Origin: Tipula vernalis
Taxonomy: Eukaryota > Arthropoda > Insecta > Diptera > Tipulidae
Direction: 5' to 3'
DNA length: 64,000 nucleotides
Assembly (NCBI GenBank): GCA_958295665.1
Contig: OY282560.1
Location: 50,406,333 to 50,470,332 of the forward strand
Shown here: positions 22,182 to 33,245 of the stretch, piece after piece
Layout: the number at the start of each line of letters is the position of its first letter
Numbering within the stretch: the first letter of the stretch is position 1
The notes under the pieces: generated by a model
What the model saw: only the letters and a program-made list of their open reading frames with translations
Told to the model about the DNA's origin: nothing
Databases searched by the model: none
Position numbers and translations under genes: made by a program

Positions 22182-23228
22182 ATGCAAATTTTTGGAAACA
22201 TGGCCAATTTTGTTACTAGACGAATCAACAATGCTAATGCTAGGAATATGCCGTATTATTGTTATACAGACGTTCCGGGGCCGCCCGAGAGGCTAATTTG
22301 TCAGAGAAATTGTAAATGTACGAGAATTCATGGAAGGGGTACTAGGAAACACATTATTCCCGGATATCAGTTTTTAAAGTTTTTGGGTTATGGTAGTTAT
22401 GGGTAAATAATATCGAAACAGTAAATAAATAACGGTTTTGATGTTTTTTTATTTTTTTATTTGTTTTGTCTGTGTTTTTTTAGTGCTGTGCATCTTTATC
22501 GGCATTGTAAAACCCGTAAACCCGTCGCAATAAAATCACTTTCGTACATCAGCCCAGAGGGTCGAAATCATTTTTTTAAGGTTACATCAGAATATGACAT
22601 TGTGACTCACTTCAATCATCCCAATATATTAAAGTATTTCAATTGTTTTATCAATCCAGCTACTAAAAAGTGTTATATAGCGATGGAGTATGCATCACGT
22701 GGTTCCCTGCGTAAATTAATTAACGATCATCGTGATAAAAATTTAGCGTTACAATCGCGTTTCGTGCTTAGCACAATTCGTGACATCTTAACAGGTGTAC
22801 AATATTTAAATTTTCAGCATGTGGTGCATTCTGATTTAAAACCGGAAAATATTTTGCTCGGCAATGATAGCCGAATGAAAATTGGTGATTTTGGTACGGC
22901 ACACTATGAGTTTGATGTTAATGCGGCGCTTGCTCTCACCGCCACCTATATGGCACCGGAGCAATTTGATAATGTTAGGCCAAATGAAAAGACAGAAATT
23001 TGGGCTATTGGTGTTATATTGTATGAGCTGTGCTATTTACGGCATCCATTTGATACGGCCAAAACCGTTGAACAATTGATACGATTAGTACGATCTGGAC
23101 AATTGGCACCATTCGAAAATACTTATGGTAATGAGATAGTTTTTTTTATGTTATCGATGTTAACTGTGAATCCTCAAAATCGACATACTTTGGCTAATTT
23201 ATTAAAGAATAATGTGCTCCGGCAATGA
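22182..23228 (+). CDS. NEK-like serine/threonine protein kinase, two coding exons
   Basis: Exons 22182-22402 and 22484-23228 join across an 81-bp GT-AG intron to give 321 residues. The splice restores the glycine loop GYGSYGAV (residues 69-76). Then come VAIK with Lys91, Glu110 in helix C, the catalytic loop HSDLKPEN (189-196), DFG (209-211) and MAPEQF (230-235). The catalytic Asp and Asn are present, but Arg of the usual HRD is Ser, so this is a non-RD kinase. Text after APE (ILYELCYLRHPF) is most like NIMA-related kinases; the family is an inference. A short cysteine-rich N-terminus (residues 25-50) precedes the domain. A second ATG at 22200 has a better Kozak context. Substrate unknown. 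It is the only clear enzyme gene of the host here, and it appears intact. Confidence 0.85.
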
Positions 23229-23310
23229 TTTTAATGTAATGAACGGTGATAATTTTTTATTTTAGATTTTTTGTGAAATTTTGTTTTTACCAATTTATTG
23301 ATTGTTTTAT

Positions 23311-23316
23311 AATAAA
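23311..23316 (+). terminator. polyadenylation signal of the kinase gene
   Basis: AATAAA lies 83 bp after the kinase stop codon and is followed by an AT-rich stretch. It is the first such signal downstream. Confidence 0.6.
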
Positions 23317-24033
23317 ATATTTTTAACATTAAGACAAATTTATTGTTAGATTTATTGTAGAGATTTGTAGATTTTTTGATTGGACTTGAATCAGAAAAAT
23401 CGATTTTCGAAGTGGTGTCTTTCGGACTGTAAGTAATATCTATAAATAAAAATCGAAATCTTTTGTTGCTGCAAAGTTGATGACTGATCATCTGATAGCT
23501 ATTGAAACGCAAGCTCTTAACATTAAGCTGAAGCGAATGTCCAGGTTGCGTAAGAAAATATTAAATTTGTTCTAGACCTCTCAACCCCTTACTATAAACG
23601 GCGTGAACCATTTAACTTTACCATTAATACGAAAACTAAGCATCTTATCAAAAATTATTCAAAGTGTCAAAGTTGTTTGGGGCAGTGGGGAGGGATTCCT
23701 ATAACTAAATTATTTTTGAAGACCTTCAAATGACCTGTCAAGGCTTTAATAAGTACCTTAGGTTAACTTATAAATCATCCGCCATATAATGGTAGCAGAA
23801 ATTAGCTACAAGCTCGCCTTCCATTTCATTTTTGGTTTTATTCATCATTCGATTGCTTGAAGTACTACTTAAGCGTTAAAAACATTACCTCAGTTTTGGA
23901 AACGCAAGGGATGCACTGGATCTCCTTTAGTTTGAAAGGTAACTTCATAATTATATGACGTCTTTTAATGATAGGTCTCGGGACCAGAAATGATTGTGCA
24001 AACGCGCATTTAGACTGTTTTATTATTTCCCCA
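23317..24033. other. spacer with no recognised gene
   Basis: No coding or structural RNA feature was recognised. The last 80 bp (from 23960) contain a diverged half unit of the following satellite. Confidence 0.5.
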
Positions 24034-27000
24034 CATTTCATAGAAATTTGATTTTCTGAGAATCACCTTACTACAGATCAGCCAATTAAGGCCATAAAAA
24101 TCCAAAATCTGCAAATGTGTTCCGATTGCGGTTCTTGATCCCTCTAATTAGTGATCTCGATACCAGTAATTGTTTTGCCAACATTTCATAGAAAATTTGA
24201 TTTTCTGAAAATCACCTTACTACAGATCAGCCAATTCAGGGCCATAAAAATCCAAAATCTGCAATTGTGTTCCGATTGAGGTTCTTGATACCTCTAATGA
24301 TAGGTCTCTGGACCTGTAATATCATAGAAATTTTGATTTTCTGAGAATAACCTTACTACAGATCAGCCAATTCAGGGCCATAAAAATCCAAAATCTGCAA
24401 TTGTGCTCCGATTGCGGTTCTTGATCCCTCTAATTAGTGATCTCGATACCAGTAATTGTTTTGCCAACATTTCATAGGAAATTAGATTTTCTGAGAATCA
24501 CCTTACTACAGATCAGCCAATTCAGGGCCATAAAAATCCAAAATCTGCAAATGTGTTCCGATTGCGGTTCTTGATCCCTCTAATTAGTGATCTCGATACC
24601 AGTAATTGTATTGGCAACATTTCATAGAAAATTTGATTTTCTGAAAATCACCTTACTACAGATCAGCCACTTCAGGGCCATAAAAATCCAAAATCTGCAA
24701 TTGTGCTCCGATTGCGGTTCTTGATCCCTCTAATTAGTGATCTCGATTCCAGTAATTGTTTTGCCAACATTTCATAGAAAATTTGATTTTCTGAAAATCA
24801 CCTTACTACAGATCAGCCAATTCAGGGCCATACAAATCCAAAATCTGCAATTGTGTTCCGATTGAGGTTCTTGATACCTCTAATGATAGGTCTCGAGGCC
24901 TGTAATTTCATAGAAATTTTGATATTCTGAAAATCACCTTACTACAGATCAGCCAATTCAGGGACATAAAAATCCAAAATCTGCAATTGTGTTCCGATTG
25001 CGGTTCTTGATCTCTCTAATTAGTAATCTCGATACCAGTAATTGTTTTGCCAACATTTCATAGAAAATTTGATTTTCTGAAAATCACCTTACTAAAGATC
25101 AGCCAATTCAAAGCCATAAAAATCCAAAATCTGCAATTGTGTTCCGATTGCGGTTCTTGATCCCTCTAATTAGTGATCTTGATACCAGTAATGGTTTTGC
25201 CAACATTTCATAAAAAATTTGATTTTCTGAAAATCACCTTACTACAGATCAGCCAATTCAGGGCCATAAAAATCCAAAATCTGCAATTGTGTTCCGATTG
25301 CGGTTCTTGATCCCTCTAATTAGTGATCTCGATACCAGTAATTGTTTTGCCAACATTTCATAGAAAATTTGATTTTCTGAAAATCACCTTACTACAGATC
25401 AGCCAATTCAAAGCCATAAAAATCCAAAATCTGCAATTGTGTTCCGATTGCGGTTCTTGATCCCTCTAATTAGTGATCTCGATACCAGTAATTGTTTTGC
25501 CAACATTTCATAGAAATTTTGATTTTCTGAGAATCACCTTACTACAGATCAGCCAATTCAAGGCCATAAAAATCCAAAATCTGCAATTGTGTTCCGATTG
25601 CGGTTCTTGATCCCTCTAATTAGTGATCTCGATACCAGTAATGGTTTTGCCAACATTTCATAAAAAATTTGATTTTCTGAAAATCAACTTACTACAGATC
25701 AGCCAATTCAGGGCCATAAAAATTCAAAATCTGCAATTGTGTTCCGATTGCGGTTCTTGATCCCTCTAATTAGTGATCTCGATACCAGTAATTGTTTTGC
25801 CAACATTTCATAGAAAATTTGATTTTCTGAAAATCACCAAACTACAGATCAGCCACTTCAGAGCCATAAAAATCCAAAATTTACAATTGTGTTCCGATTA
25901 TGGTTCTTGATCCCCTCTAATTAGTGATCTCGATACCAGTAATTGTTTTGCCAACATTTCATAGAAAATTTGATTTTCTGAAAATCACCTTACTACAGAT
26001 CAGCCACTTCAGAGCCATACAAATCCAAAATCTACAATTGTGTTCCGATTGAGGTTCTTGATACCTCTAATGAAAGATCTCGATACCAGTAATTGTTGTG
26101 CCAACATTTCATAGAAAATTTGATTTTCTGTAAATCACCTTACTACAGATCAGCCAATTCAGGGCCATAAAAATCCAAAATCTACAATTGTGTTCCGATT
26201 GAGGTTCTTGATACCTCTAATGATAGGTCTCTGGACCTGTAATTTCATAGAAATTTTGATTTTCTGAAAATCACCTTACTACAGATCAGCCACTTCAGAG
26301 CCATAAAAATCCAAAATTTACAATTGTGTTCTGATTGCGCTTCTTGATCCCTCTAATTAGTGATCTCGATACCAGTAATTATTTTGCCAACATTTCATAG
26401 AAAATTTGATTTTCTGAAAATCACCTTACTACAGATCAGCCACTTCAGAGCCATACAAATCCAAAATCTACAATTGTGTTCCGATTGAGGTTCTTGATAC
26501 CTCTAATGAAAGATCTCGATACCAGTAATTGTTGTGCCAACATTTCATAGAAAATTTGATTTTCTGTAAATCACCTTACTACAGATCAGAAAATTCAGGG
26601 CCATAAAAATCCAAAATCTACAATTGTGTTCCGATTGAGGTTCTTGATACCTCTAATAATAGGTCTCGGGACCTGTAATTTCATAGAAAATTTGATTTTC
26701 TGAAAATCACCTTACTAGAGATCAGCCAATTCAGAGCCATAAAAATCCAAAATCTGCAATTGTGTTCCGATTGAGGTTCTTGATACCTCTAATGATAGGT
26801 CTCTGGACCTGTAATTTCATAGAAATTTTGATTTTCTGAAAATCACCTTACTACAGATCAGCCACTTCAGAGCCATAAAAATCCAAAATTTACAATTGTG
26901 TTCCGATTGCGGTTCTTGATCCCCTCTAATTAGTGATCTCGATACCAGTAATTGTTTTGCCAACATTTCATAGAAAATTTGATTTTCTGAAAATCACCTT

Positions 27001-27500
27001 ACTACAGATCAGCCACTTCAGAGCCATAAAAATCCAAAATCTGCAATTGTGCTCCGATTGCGGTTCTTGATCCCCCTAATTAGTGATCTCTTCTAAAAAT
27101 CACCTTACAGGTCAGCCATTTCAGAGCCATAAAAATCCAAAATCTGCAATTGTGTTCCGATTGAGGTTCTTGATACCTCTAATAATAGGTCTCGGGGCCT
27201 GTAATTTCATAGAAATTTTGATATTCTGAAAATCACCTTAATACATATCAACCACTTCAGAGCCATAAAAATCCAAAATTTACAATTGTGTTCTGATTGC
27301 GGTTCTTGATCCCTCTTATTAGTGATCTCGATAACAGTAATTATTTTGCCAACATTTCATAGAAAATTTGATTTGATGAAAATCACCTTAGTACAGATCA
27401 GCCGATTCAGAGCCAAACAAATCCAAAATCTGCGATTGTGGTCCGATTGCGGTTCTTGATACTTCTAATGACAGGTCTCGGGACCTGTAATTGTTATGCC
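24034..27500 (+). repeat. 150-bp tandem satellite, about 23-24 units
   Basis: ccaacatttcatagaaaatt recurs every 150 bp (24464, 24614, 24764, 25050, 25200, 25350, 25500 and so on). Two unit types alternate irregularly. One ends gcggttcttgatccctctaa; the other ends gaggttcttgatacctctaa and lacks about 14 bp, giving 136-bp units. Nearly every unit has the dyad GATTTTCTGAAAATC. A block of three units (25800-26240) is repeated at 26245-26680. The last unit is diverged and ends near 27500. Confidence 0.95.
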
Positions 27501-28886
27501 AACGCCAGGGGTTACATCGATGGGAACCTAGTGGTGATTCCGACGTAGACCTGCCAACCAACTATCACACTCAAAATAATTAATGGTGACTATGTTGATC
27601 TGAGGGTTGTGTTGGGGGTCTAGTTGGAGGGTACCTTGTAAATTTAGGAATTAAGATGAGCCTTGAGTATGGATTGAGTTGCAGATTGATTTGTGAGTTG
27701 ACTTAGGGTTGATTGAGGGGTTTATTTAGGGATTTATTTCGGGTGATTTGAGATGATGATTGATTATTGTATTTTTTGGGGGGATTAAATTGGGCTTTGA
27801 GTTTGTGGGATATTGTGTTGTAGATGATTTCCAGATTGAGTTGCCATTGAATAAAGGAACAATTTGGTTCAGCTATGGATTAATTTGCAAAATGAGTTGT
27901 TTGATTTAAAATTAAATTCTAAATTATGTTTAACGAGAAAAGAGCCGTAGTGAACCGTATATCCAGCTGGCAAACTTGAATTAAGATGCTGTACTTTAAC
28001 AGAATCCTCGAAAACAGGTGTGACATGGCTGTAGCTAACTGCACGGATTTTGTATGCAAGCATCCATCAATTTAGGATTCTGGGCCTAGGTTGAATAATG
28101 TCTTGCCAAGATACGCTACCATCCCTACTCAAATGAATCCTATTCTTATTCTGTTCCAGAAGGTGTTTTTCTCTAATGAAGTTCACTTACGCATTGTGAA
28201 TACACAGTAAATTTTTCTTTGGGATAAGATTATGAAGTATGAGTTCTCAATCATTCACTAGATGTGTTTAAATTTTTTTTAAATACTTGAGGCTCAATAT
28301 ATAACGGCGAAAAATGTCGATCTAAGTGTATTAGTTCGACAAAAAACTGATTTTAAGGCGTGAATATGGGAATCTCCTGTAATTATTGAATTACCTTCTG
28401 AACTTAAACATCCAAACGCTCACGGTTTTAAGGGCGATGAGTTGAGGTTCTCCTTGTTGAGGTTACCATACTGACGATCAGAATTTAAAGTCTATTGCTC
28501 AAAACAATTTGATTTAGGTAAAAGCGTATCTCTTATGGTGATACTTTACCAATATCTTGCTTTGATTTGATTCTGGCAATCTCCTGTGTCCCCTGTTCGT
28601 AACACGGTAAGAATGCAACATATGATATTTGTAGCCGTATAGTGTTTTCATTGTAACTAAATAGCTCAGAAAGGTTATAACAATGTATCACACTGACACA
28701 CAAATTCACAAACATGATTTGAATAATAAAATTTAATAAAATATTTTCCTCTTATAGCATAAATAAATTCATAAGCCAATAACAAAATTAACATTTAACG
28801 TAAGACGAGTGGAAATTACAAAACATTGGATTTTTGGAAATTGCAACAGACCCCACATCACCCTGAGCGCAAATTGGAATTATATG
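27501..28886. other. spacer with G/T-rich degenerate repeat
   Basis: 27585-27830 is rich in ttgag/gagttg words on the plus strand and belongs to a dispersed family seen again at 36830, 41216 and 58031. The remainder, including 28090-28880, holds no gene I recognise. Short frames at 27869-28063 and 28533-28715 (-) lack any family signal. Confidence 0.5.
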
Positions 28887-28925
28887 TATATAAAAGCGTT
28901 GTGATTTAAGTAGTTAGCTATCAGT
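28887..28925 (+). promoter_or_regulatory. TATA box and initiator of the cuticle gene
   Basis: TATATAAAAG at 28887-28896 is followed 33 bp later by TCAGTT at 28921, matching the arthropod initiator. This would place the transcript start at about 28923, giving a 52-base 5' UTR before the ATG at 28975. Confidence 0.7.
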
Positions 28926-28974
28926 TAATTTTTATTAATCGTTCGATTCATTCGTTAAAACAAAAATTTTCAAA

Positions 28975-29372
28975 ATGTTCAAATTTGTAAGTGTTTTTGC
29001 ATAAACTTATCACTTTCGGTCAAATTTACTTAATCAAATGTTATTCTTTTATTTCACGCATAGATTGCAATTTTATTAGCCGTCGTTATTGTTGCCTCAG
29101 CCAAACCAGGATATTTAGCTGGACCAGTTGCATATAGTTCACCACTTGTAGCTGCCGCCCCAGCCATTGTAACAGCACACAGTTCACAAGTTATTGCTCG
29201 CAATTATAATGGATTAGCTGCTGCTCCACTTGTTGCAGCTCCAGTAGCATATAGTGCACCAGCTCTAGCCTATTCTACACCATTTGCCTATCAAGCACCA
29301 ATTGCTTACTCGGCATATGCAGCACCAACTTTTGCAGCCGCTTCTCCATTAAAATATACGGCACTACTGTAA
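28975..29372 (+). CDS. secreted alanine-rich cuticle protein (retinin-like motif)
   Basis: Exon 1 (28975-28986) encodes only MFKF. A 77-bp intron (GTAAGT...TAG) follows, and exon 2 is 29064-29372. The product is 106 residues. Residues 1-17 form a signal peptide ending before KPG. The mature chain has AHSSQVIARNYNG (42-54) and then short AAP/YSAP repeats. Small insect cuticle and corneal-lens proteins of the retinin-like group share this plan, so an extracellular structural role is likely. AATAAA is at 29476. The neighbour at 51727 is a close paralogue with the same intron position. The gene is intact. The family name is from recollection of Drosophila proteins and is less certain than the cuticle call. 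Confidence 0.85.
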
Positions 29373-29475
29373 ATGGTCGTTATGGTGAACAATAGGCCGC
29401 GCACAGTATTCATTTCATTAATTCATCGCATAAAAACACTAAGTCATTCGCACCCGAATTCGTCCATATGTAAAT

Positions 29476-29481
29476 AATAAA
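29476..29481 (+). terminator. polyadenylation signal of the cuticle gene
   Basis: AATAAA about 100 bp after the stop codon at 29372, in an AT-rich context. Confidence 0.6.
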
Positions 29482-29982
29482 ATTACTTTGAATTTATACA
29501 GAATTGTTTTATTTTCTTGGGATACTCAACTTCTCCAGCAAAACCAATTACGCTTAACATGGGACAATCCTAATAACAGGATTCGGTAATTTTTAAGCTA
29601 TTTGACATATTCATGGATCATGGTGTCACAATAAATGTTTTCGACTTGGTTGGAACTCTATTAGCTAGTTACTTGCTTGTTCTTAATTTTAAGCTGGTGG
29701 TTTGATTCGTTTTAAATTATTACATACACCAATTGTTATCACTGATAACCAACAAAAAAAAAAAATTGATTTATTTAATTCGCCTGCATGTAAGCTATAA
29801 GTGCAAATTTAAAAATTTGGTTTTATTATCAGAGAAATTAAGAGGAAAGGCACAGGATTGAAAAAATATCAACGATTCCGACGGATTAGAACTGATAAAT
29901 CTTTCAATTGAAATCCTGTCAAAAATGATCAAAAATTTGGTTGGTCCAAAACCACTTTTCTCGACTCAGGTTCTTTCAGAGT
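29482..29982. other. spacer with no recognised gene
   Basis: No coding, RNA or repeat signature was recognised between the cuticle gene and the hammerhead-motif repeat. Confidence 0.5.
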
Positions 29983-30460
29983 TTTTACTTTATTAATTTT
30001 TTGTTGAATGTTAATTAATTCATGTAATTTCTAATATGCTGCCGGTGATTAGACCTTTTTAAATGTGTTTTTATTAACACTAGAACTATAATAGTATTTA
30101 CGAACAGTAATTCAACGAAACCGACTAATAGACAGAATTCTATTTATTTAATTATATGATTTTACATGTTCCGAAGATTGTAAGAGAATTCAATCCAGTT
30201 TCGAACTGATGAGCTTATGATTATGAAAAAATCAATCTTCTCATCAGGCCGCGGCGACTGGACTATTTATGCCACGATTTACATTCTATATATAAAGAAT
30301 GTGCTGTGCTTTAAGTACTAGCGAATCATATTAATACGCTAATTTTTACTTTATTAATTTTTTGTTGAATGTTACATTGTGAAGAAGAAAAATTGTAAGA
30401 GAGTTCATCTGTATTAGTATGATTCGCTAGTACTTAACGCACAGCACATTCTGTATATCG
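29983..30460 (-). repeat. hammerhead-motif repeat, copy B, with inverted end piece
   Basis: 29983-30343 is the reverse complement of a unit like 11488-11911. The A-rich junction sequence (on plus: actttattaattttttgttg) is present at both ends, at 29987 and 30349, a 362-bp step. It lacks about 55 bp present in copy A between attagcg and tattagta. 30373-30460 then matches copy A 11575-11660 in the opposite orientation, so two pieces are joined head to head. No coding frame. Confidence 0.75.
30191..30265 (-). ncRNA. hammerhead-like ribozyme motif, second copy
   Basis: On the minus strand the order is stem III strand, GTC (complement of 30256-30258), gccgcggc (30255-30248), CTGATGAG (30247-30240), loop region, CGAAAC (30203-30198), stem III strand ending at 30191. 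Every core base of copy A is kept. The outermost stem III pair is C-G in copy A and U-G here, so pairing is retained despite the change. The same competing CTGATGAG/CTCATCAG pairing exists. Ribozyme activity is a prediction. Confidence 0.55.
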
Positions 30461-30735
30461 TCGTGGTGACAGCAAACTGTTGTATGTCATTTTATTGAAA
30501 CTTTACAGTATGAACAAAAAACTAAATATATGCAAAAATATTATTAAAATTTCTAACATTTTAATTAAAACCATTATTATAACTAGACTCAATTTATACC
30601 AAATAAATCAACAAGTGCCGTGCACGATGCTTAATCAGAAAATTTGACATACAACCTATGGCTACTTCGAAATGCAATTAGGCACACAAATAGAAAAACG
30701 CTAATTAATTTTATTTCATTTTAAATGTAACGCAT
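30461..30735. other. short spacer
   Basis: AT-rich sequence with no recognised feature between the repeat and the DUF7869-type gene. Confidence 0.4.
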
Positions 30736-32150
30736 TTATTTGTATGTTAACGAATCATAAAAAGAATGATAATCTTTTGGAATTAGGTTTTTAAGTTCTT
30801 GTAAATGCCCAAATTTTGTAGCCTCAATAGCACAAGGCCCCGAGTCAGGGCTGAGATGGCGTAAGCCCAAGGCATCTATTCATTTAGGACGCGCGGGCAA
30901 AGGCATCCAGTCTTCTTCAAAATCAATTTTGTAATTAATTACGCCTTCTGGAGTATACTGGTAAGCAACAACATTATTAACGCAGGGATCACCAACTTTG
31001 TTTCCAGGTCGAATGCTTTTGTAAAATATTGGTTCAATGGTTGACAATAAACGGTTTCATATGGTTAGGGATTCTGCCTGGCGGATTGTATGATAGGCAA
31101 ATAATCTGCTGGAACATACAACTCTCGTCTCTTACCTAGCTTTTTCTCGATCGTGGCATGAATTGAATCTACTTCCATTTGCATATGACCCACCGCAAAG
31201 TATTGCTGTTCAATTAAAAGGTTATTTCTATTACTTAGTTCTAGAAGAGCATTAGACAATTTAACGTTTCTATTCTGATAGCCACATCCATCACTCCAAA
31301 TTATTAGATGATTAGGGTTTTTGCTTTCTATTTCCTTTTGCAAGTAATTTGTGGCGATCGACGCAAACACGTCACTTTCAAGTTCTCCACTTGCTTCGTG
31401 CCATACATAGCACATGACATCTTTACTGCACAAATTGTAATATGTAAAATTGTGTACCTTCAATTTTGTTTTGTAGTAATTGGCAGCGGCATTTAGCCGA
31501 GGAGACAGTAGAACAGCTTGGGCAATCTGACCGTGCTTTATTTTTCTTCCCAATGTGTTTTTGGAAAGTTTCTTCATCAAGGTTACCGTTTTTATGCATA
31601 GTGCATTCATTGCACTGGTCTTTTTTAGGAGAGTAAATATCTATATTTAACTTTTCACCACATTAAGGACAGTTTTCCCTGATGCTGATTGGATGCTTTC
31701 ATTTCGGCACTTTTCCAAGGAATGTCTGTCCATTTCCCTTAAACTATTCCAAGTAGGTTCTAGATAAAGTTTACTAGATAGTGGCTTTCAAACTTTGGCA
31801 ACGAATTCAAAAATTCCTTAACATTCTTTACCACAGCTGCAGATCTTTCGCTATTTGACGTACTATTGGCTTCGATTTCTAGGGGTCTTGAAGGGCTAGT
31901 ACTAGATTCACCATCTAATACCCATGAACGGACAGTTTCTTCACCGATCCCAAACGTACTTAGAAACATTTGTTTACAAACGCGTTTTTTGCTTTATTAT
32001 TTATACCTTCGTGCACATTCAAGTAAAATTTAAATCCAATTTTCTTCCTCGAGCTTTGGGAATCCGAATCATTTCTCCTATGTTATGGACGCTCTTGAAA
32101 CACACATCCTGTGATATAAACTTTTTTGGCTTCCCACGACGCTAATTTCT
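30736..32150 (-). pseudogene. DUF7869-type transposon-derived gene, broken
   Basis: Three minus-strand parts fit one protein. 31969-31760 has MFLSTFGIGEETVRSW and FLNSLPKFESHY. 31610-31065 has MCYVWHEASGE, NHLIIWSDGCGYQNRN and the VGHMQMEVDSIHATIE motif. 31040-30736 gives a tail with PGNKVGDP, EDWMPLP and IPKDYHSFYDSL before a TAA at 30736-30738. This arrangement recurs in many arthropod genomes, where the central part resembles an RNase H-fold nuclease of a transposon-derived family (annotated DUF7869, from recollection). Frame changes at about 31065 and 31620-31760 break it. Upstream sequence to about 32150 gives further weakly matching text. Biochemical function is unknown. Confidence 0.65.
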
Positions 32151-32289
32151 AAAAAGCTGCAAAAATTGATCTGCGATCCTCCTCGCTTATCATAGATCAT
32201 TCAAAATTTTGTTTTGGACCACCGCGTCTTACATGCCCGTTACATCTTGTTGGAAGAGATTTCTCCTCCTTTCGGTTAGGGGACTGATT

Positions 32290-32515
32290 GTCGAAAAATG
32301 TTAGGCATAATCTTTTAATGAAGCAAAATAATTTATTTACGGTTTAAATTTATAGATGTTGGTGTTTAGGTGTTTATTAGATGTGCTCATCTTCATCACC
32401 GATTGTAATCAGATGATGAAAGATCCCTTTTGCATCCCGCCCCTATAGGGATTCGAAGCCGGTACCTCCCGATCCAACCGCCGCAGCTCTAACCATTGTG
32501 CCGTTTGCTCGGTCA
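32290..32515 (-). mobile_element. tRNA-derived SINE
   Basis: The minus strand contains GGCACAATGG (A-box-like, 32502-32493) and GGCTTCGAATCC (B-box-like, 32460-32449) separated by 32 bp, as in RNA polymerase III promoters of tRNAs and tRNA-derived SINEs. The tRNA arms do not fold into a canonical cloverleaf. About 150 bp of unrelated body follow, ending in an AT-rich stretch near 32290. End points are approximate. No second copy is seen in this window. Confidence 0.6.
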
Positions 32516-32560
32516 TAAATATTGTTTAAGACTTAAGAAAGGTCACTGTTAATATCTCAA

Positions 32561-33245
32561 ACCTCAAATTGAACATTTTACATTTCAAATTGAACCTTTA
32601 GCAAATTCAATAAATGGCCAATAAGGATGGAACTTATCTATTTCTTAACTGATTTTAGTGAAATTTCACTTCCGCGATAAAAATGGGATTCTAAAATGAG
32701 TTTTGGATAAAATTCTGGAATATGGCGAAGTATGATGGAACTGGGCTATTTCTCAACCAATTATTATGAAATTTGACAAGTGCGTTGGAAATGGGATTCT
32801 AAAATGATTTTTGATGAAGTTCTGGAATATGGCCAAGTATGATGGAACTTGCCTATTTCTCTCTCAATCGATTATGGTGAAATTGGCACATGCATTGGAA
32901 ATGGGATTCTACTAACAATTATGATGGAATTCGGCTTGCACATTGGAAATGGGATTCTAAAGTGATTTTTGGAAAAGTTCTGGAATATGGGAAAGTATGA
33001 GGGAACTTACTTATTTCTCAACCGATTATGTGTGGTATGATGTGGTCTTAGTTTATTTATAAAATGATGCCTGTAATTAGTAACAAGTTTCATTTTGATT
33101 GATTTGATTTTAAGGTATTCCCCAAATTTCACTAAAATCTCTTTAAAAATATCTCTTTAAATATCTCTTTAAAGTTCCGTCCTAATTGACCATTCATAAA
33201 ATTTGCTAAAGGTTTAATTTGAAATGTAGAAGGTTCAATTTGAAG
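32561..33245. mobile_element. non-coding element with ~75-bp terminal inverted repeats
   Basis: 32561-32634 and 33171-33245 are inverted copies with about ten differences, beginning with a caaattgaac-type motif and ending with ggatggaactt/aagttccgtcc. Between them is a tandem repeat with a step of about 108 bp (gatggaac at 32626, 32734, 32841, and shortened units to 33010). No open frame. It resembles a MITE or foldback element; the target-site duplication was not identified. Confidence 0.6.
32615..33040 (+). repeat. 108-bp tandem repeat, about 3.7 units
   Basis: Units contain aaatgggattctaaaatgat, ttctggaatatgg and tatttctcaaccgatta. The fourth copy is shortened to about 80 bp. Confidence 0.75.

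Noticed and set aside
24034..27500. CRISPR-like regular spacing
   Set aside because: The whole 150-bp unit is repeated with no unique spacers, and the window is clearly eukaryotic.
32440..32515. Functional tRNA gene on the minus strand
   Set aside because: A- and B-box-like motifs exist, but acceptor and anticodon arms do not pair properly. A SINE fits better.
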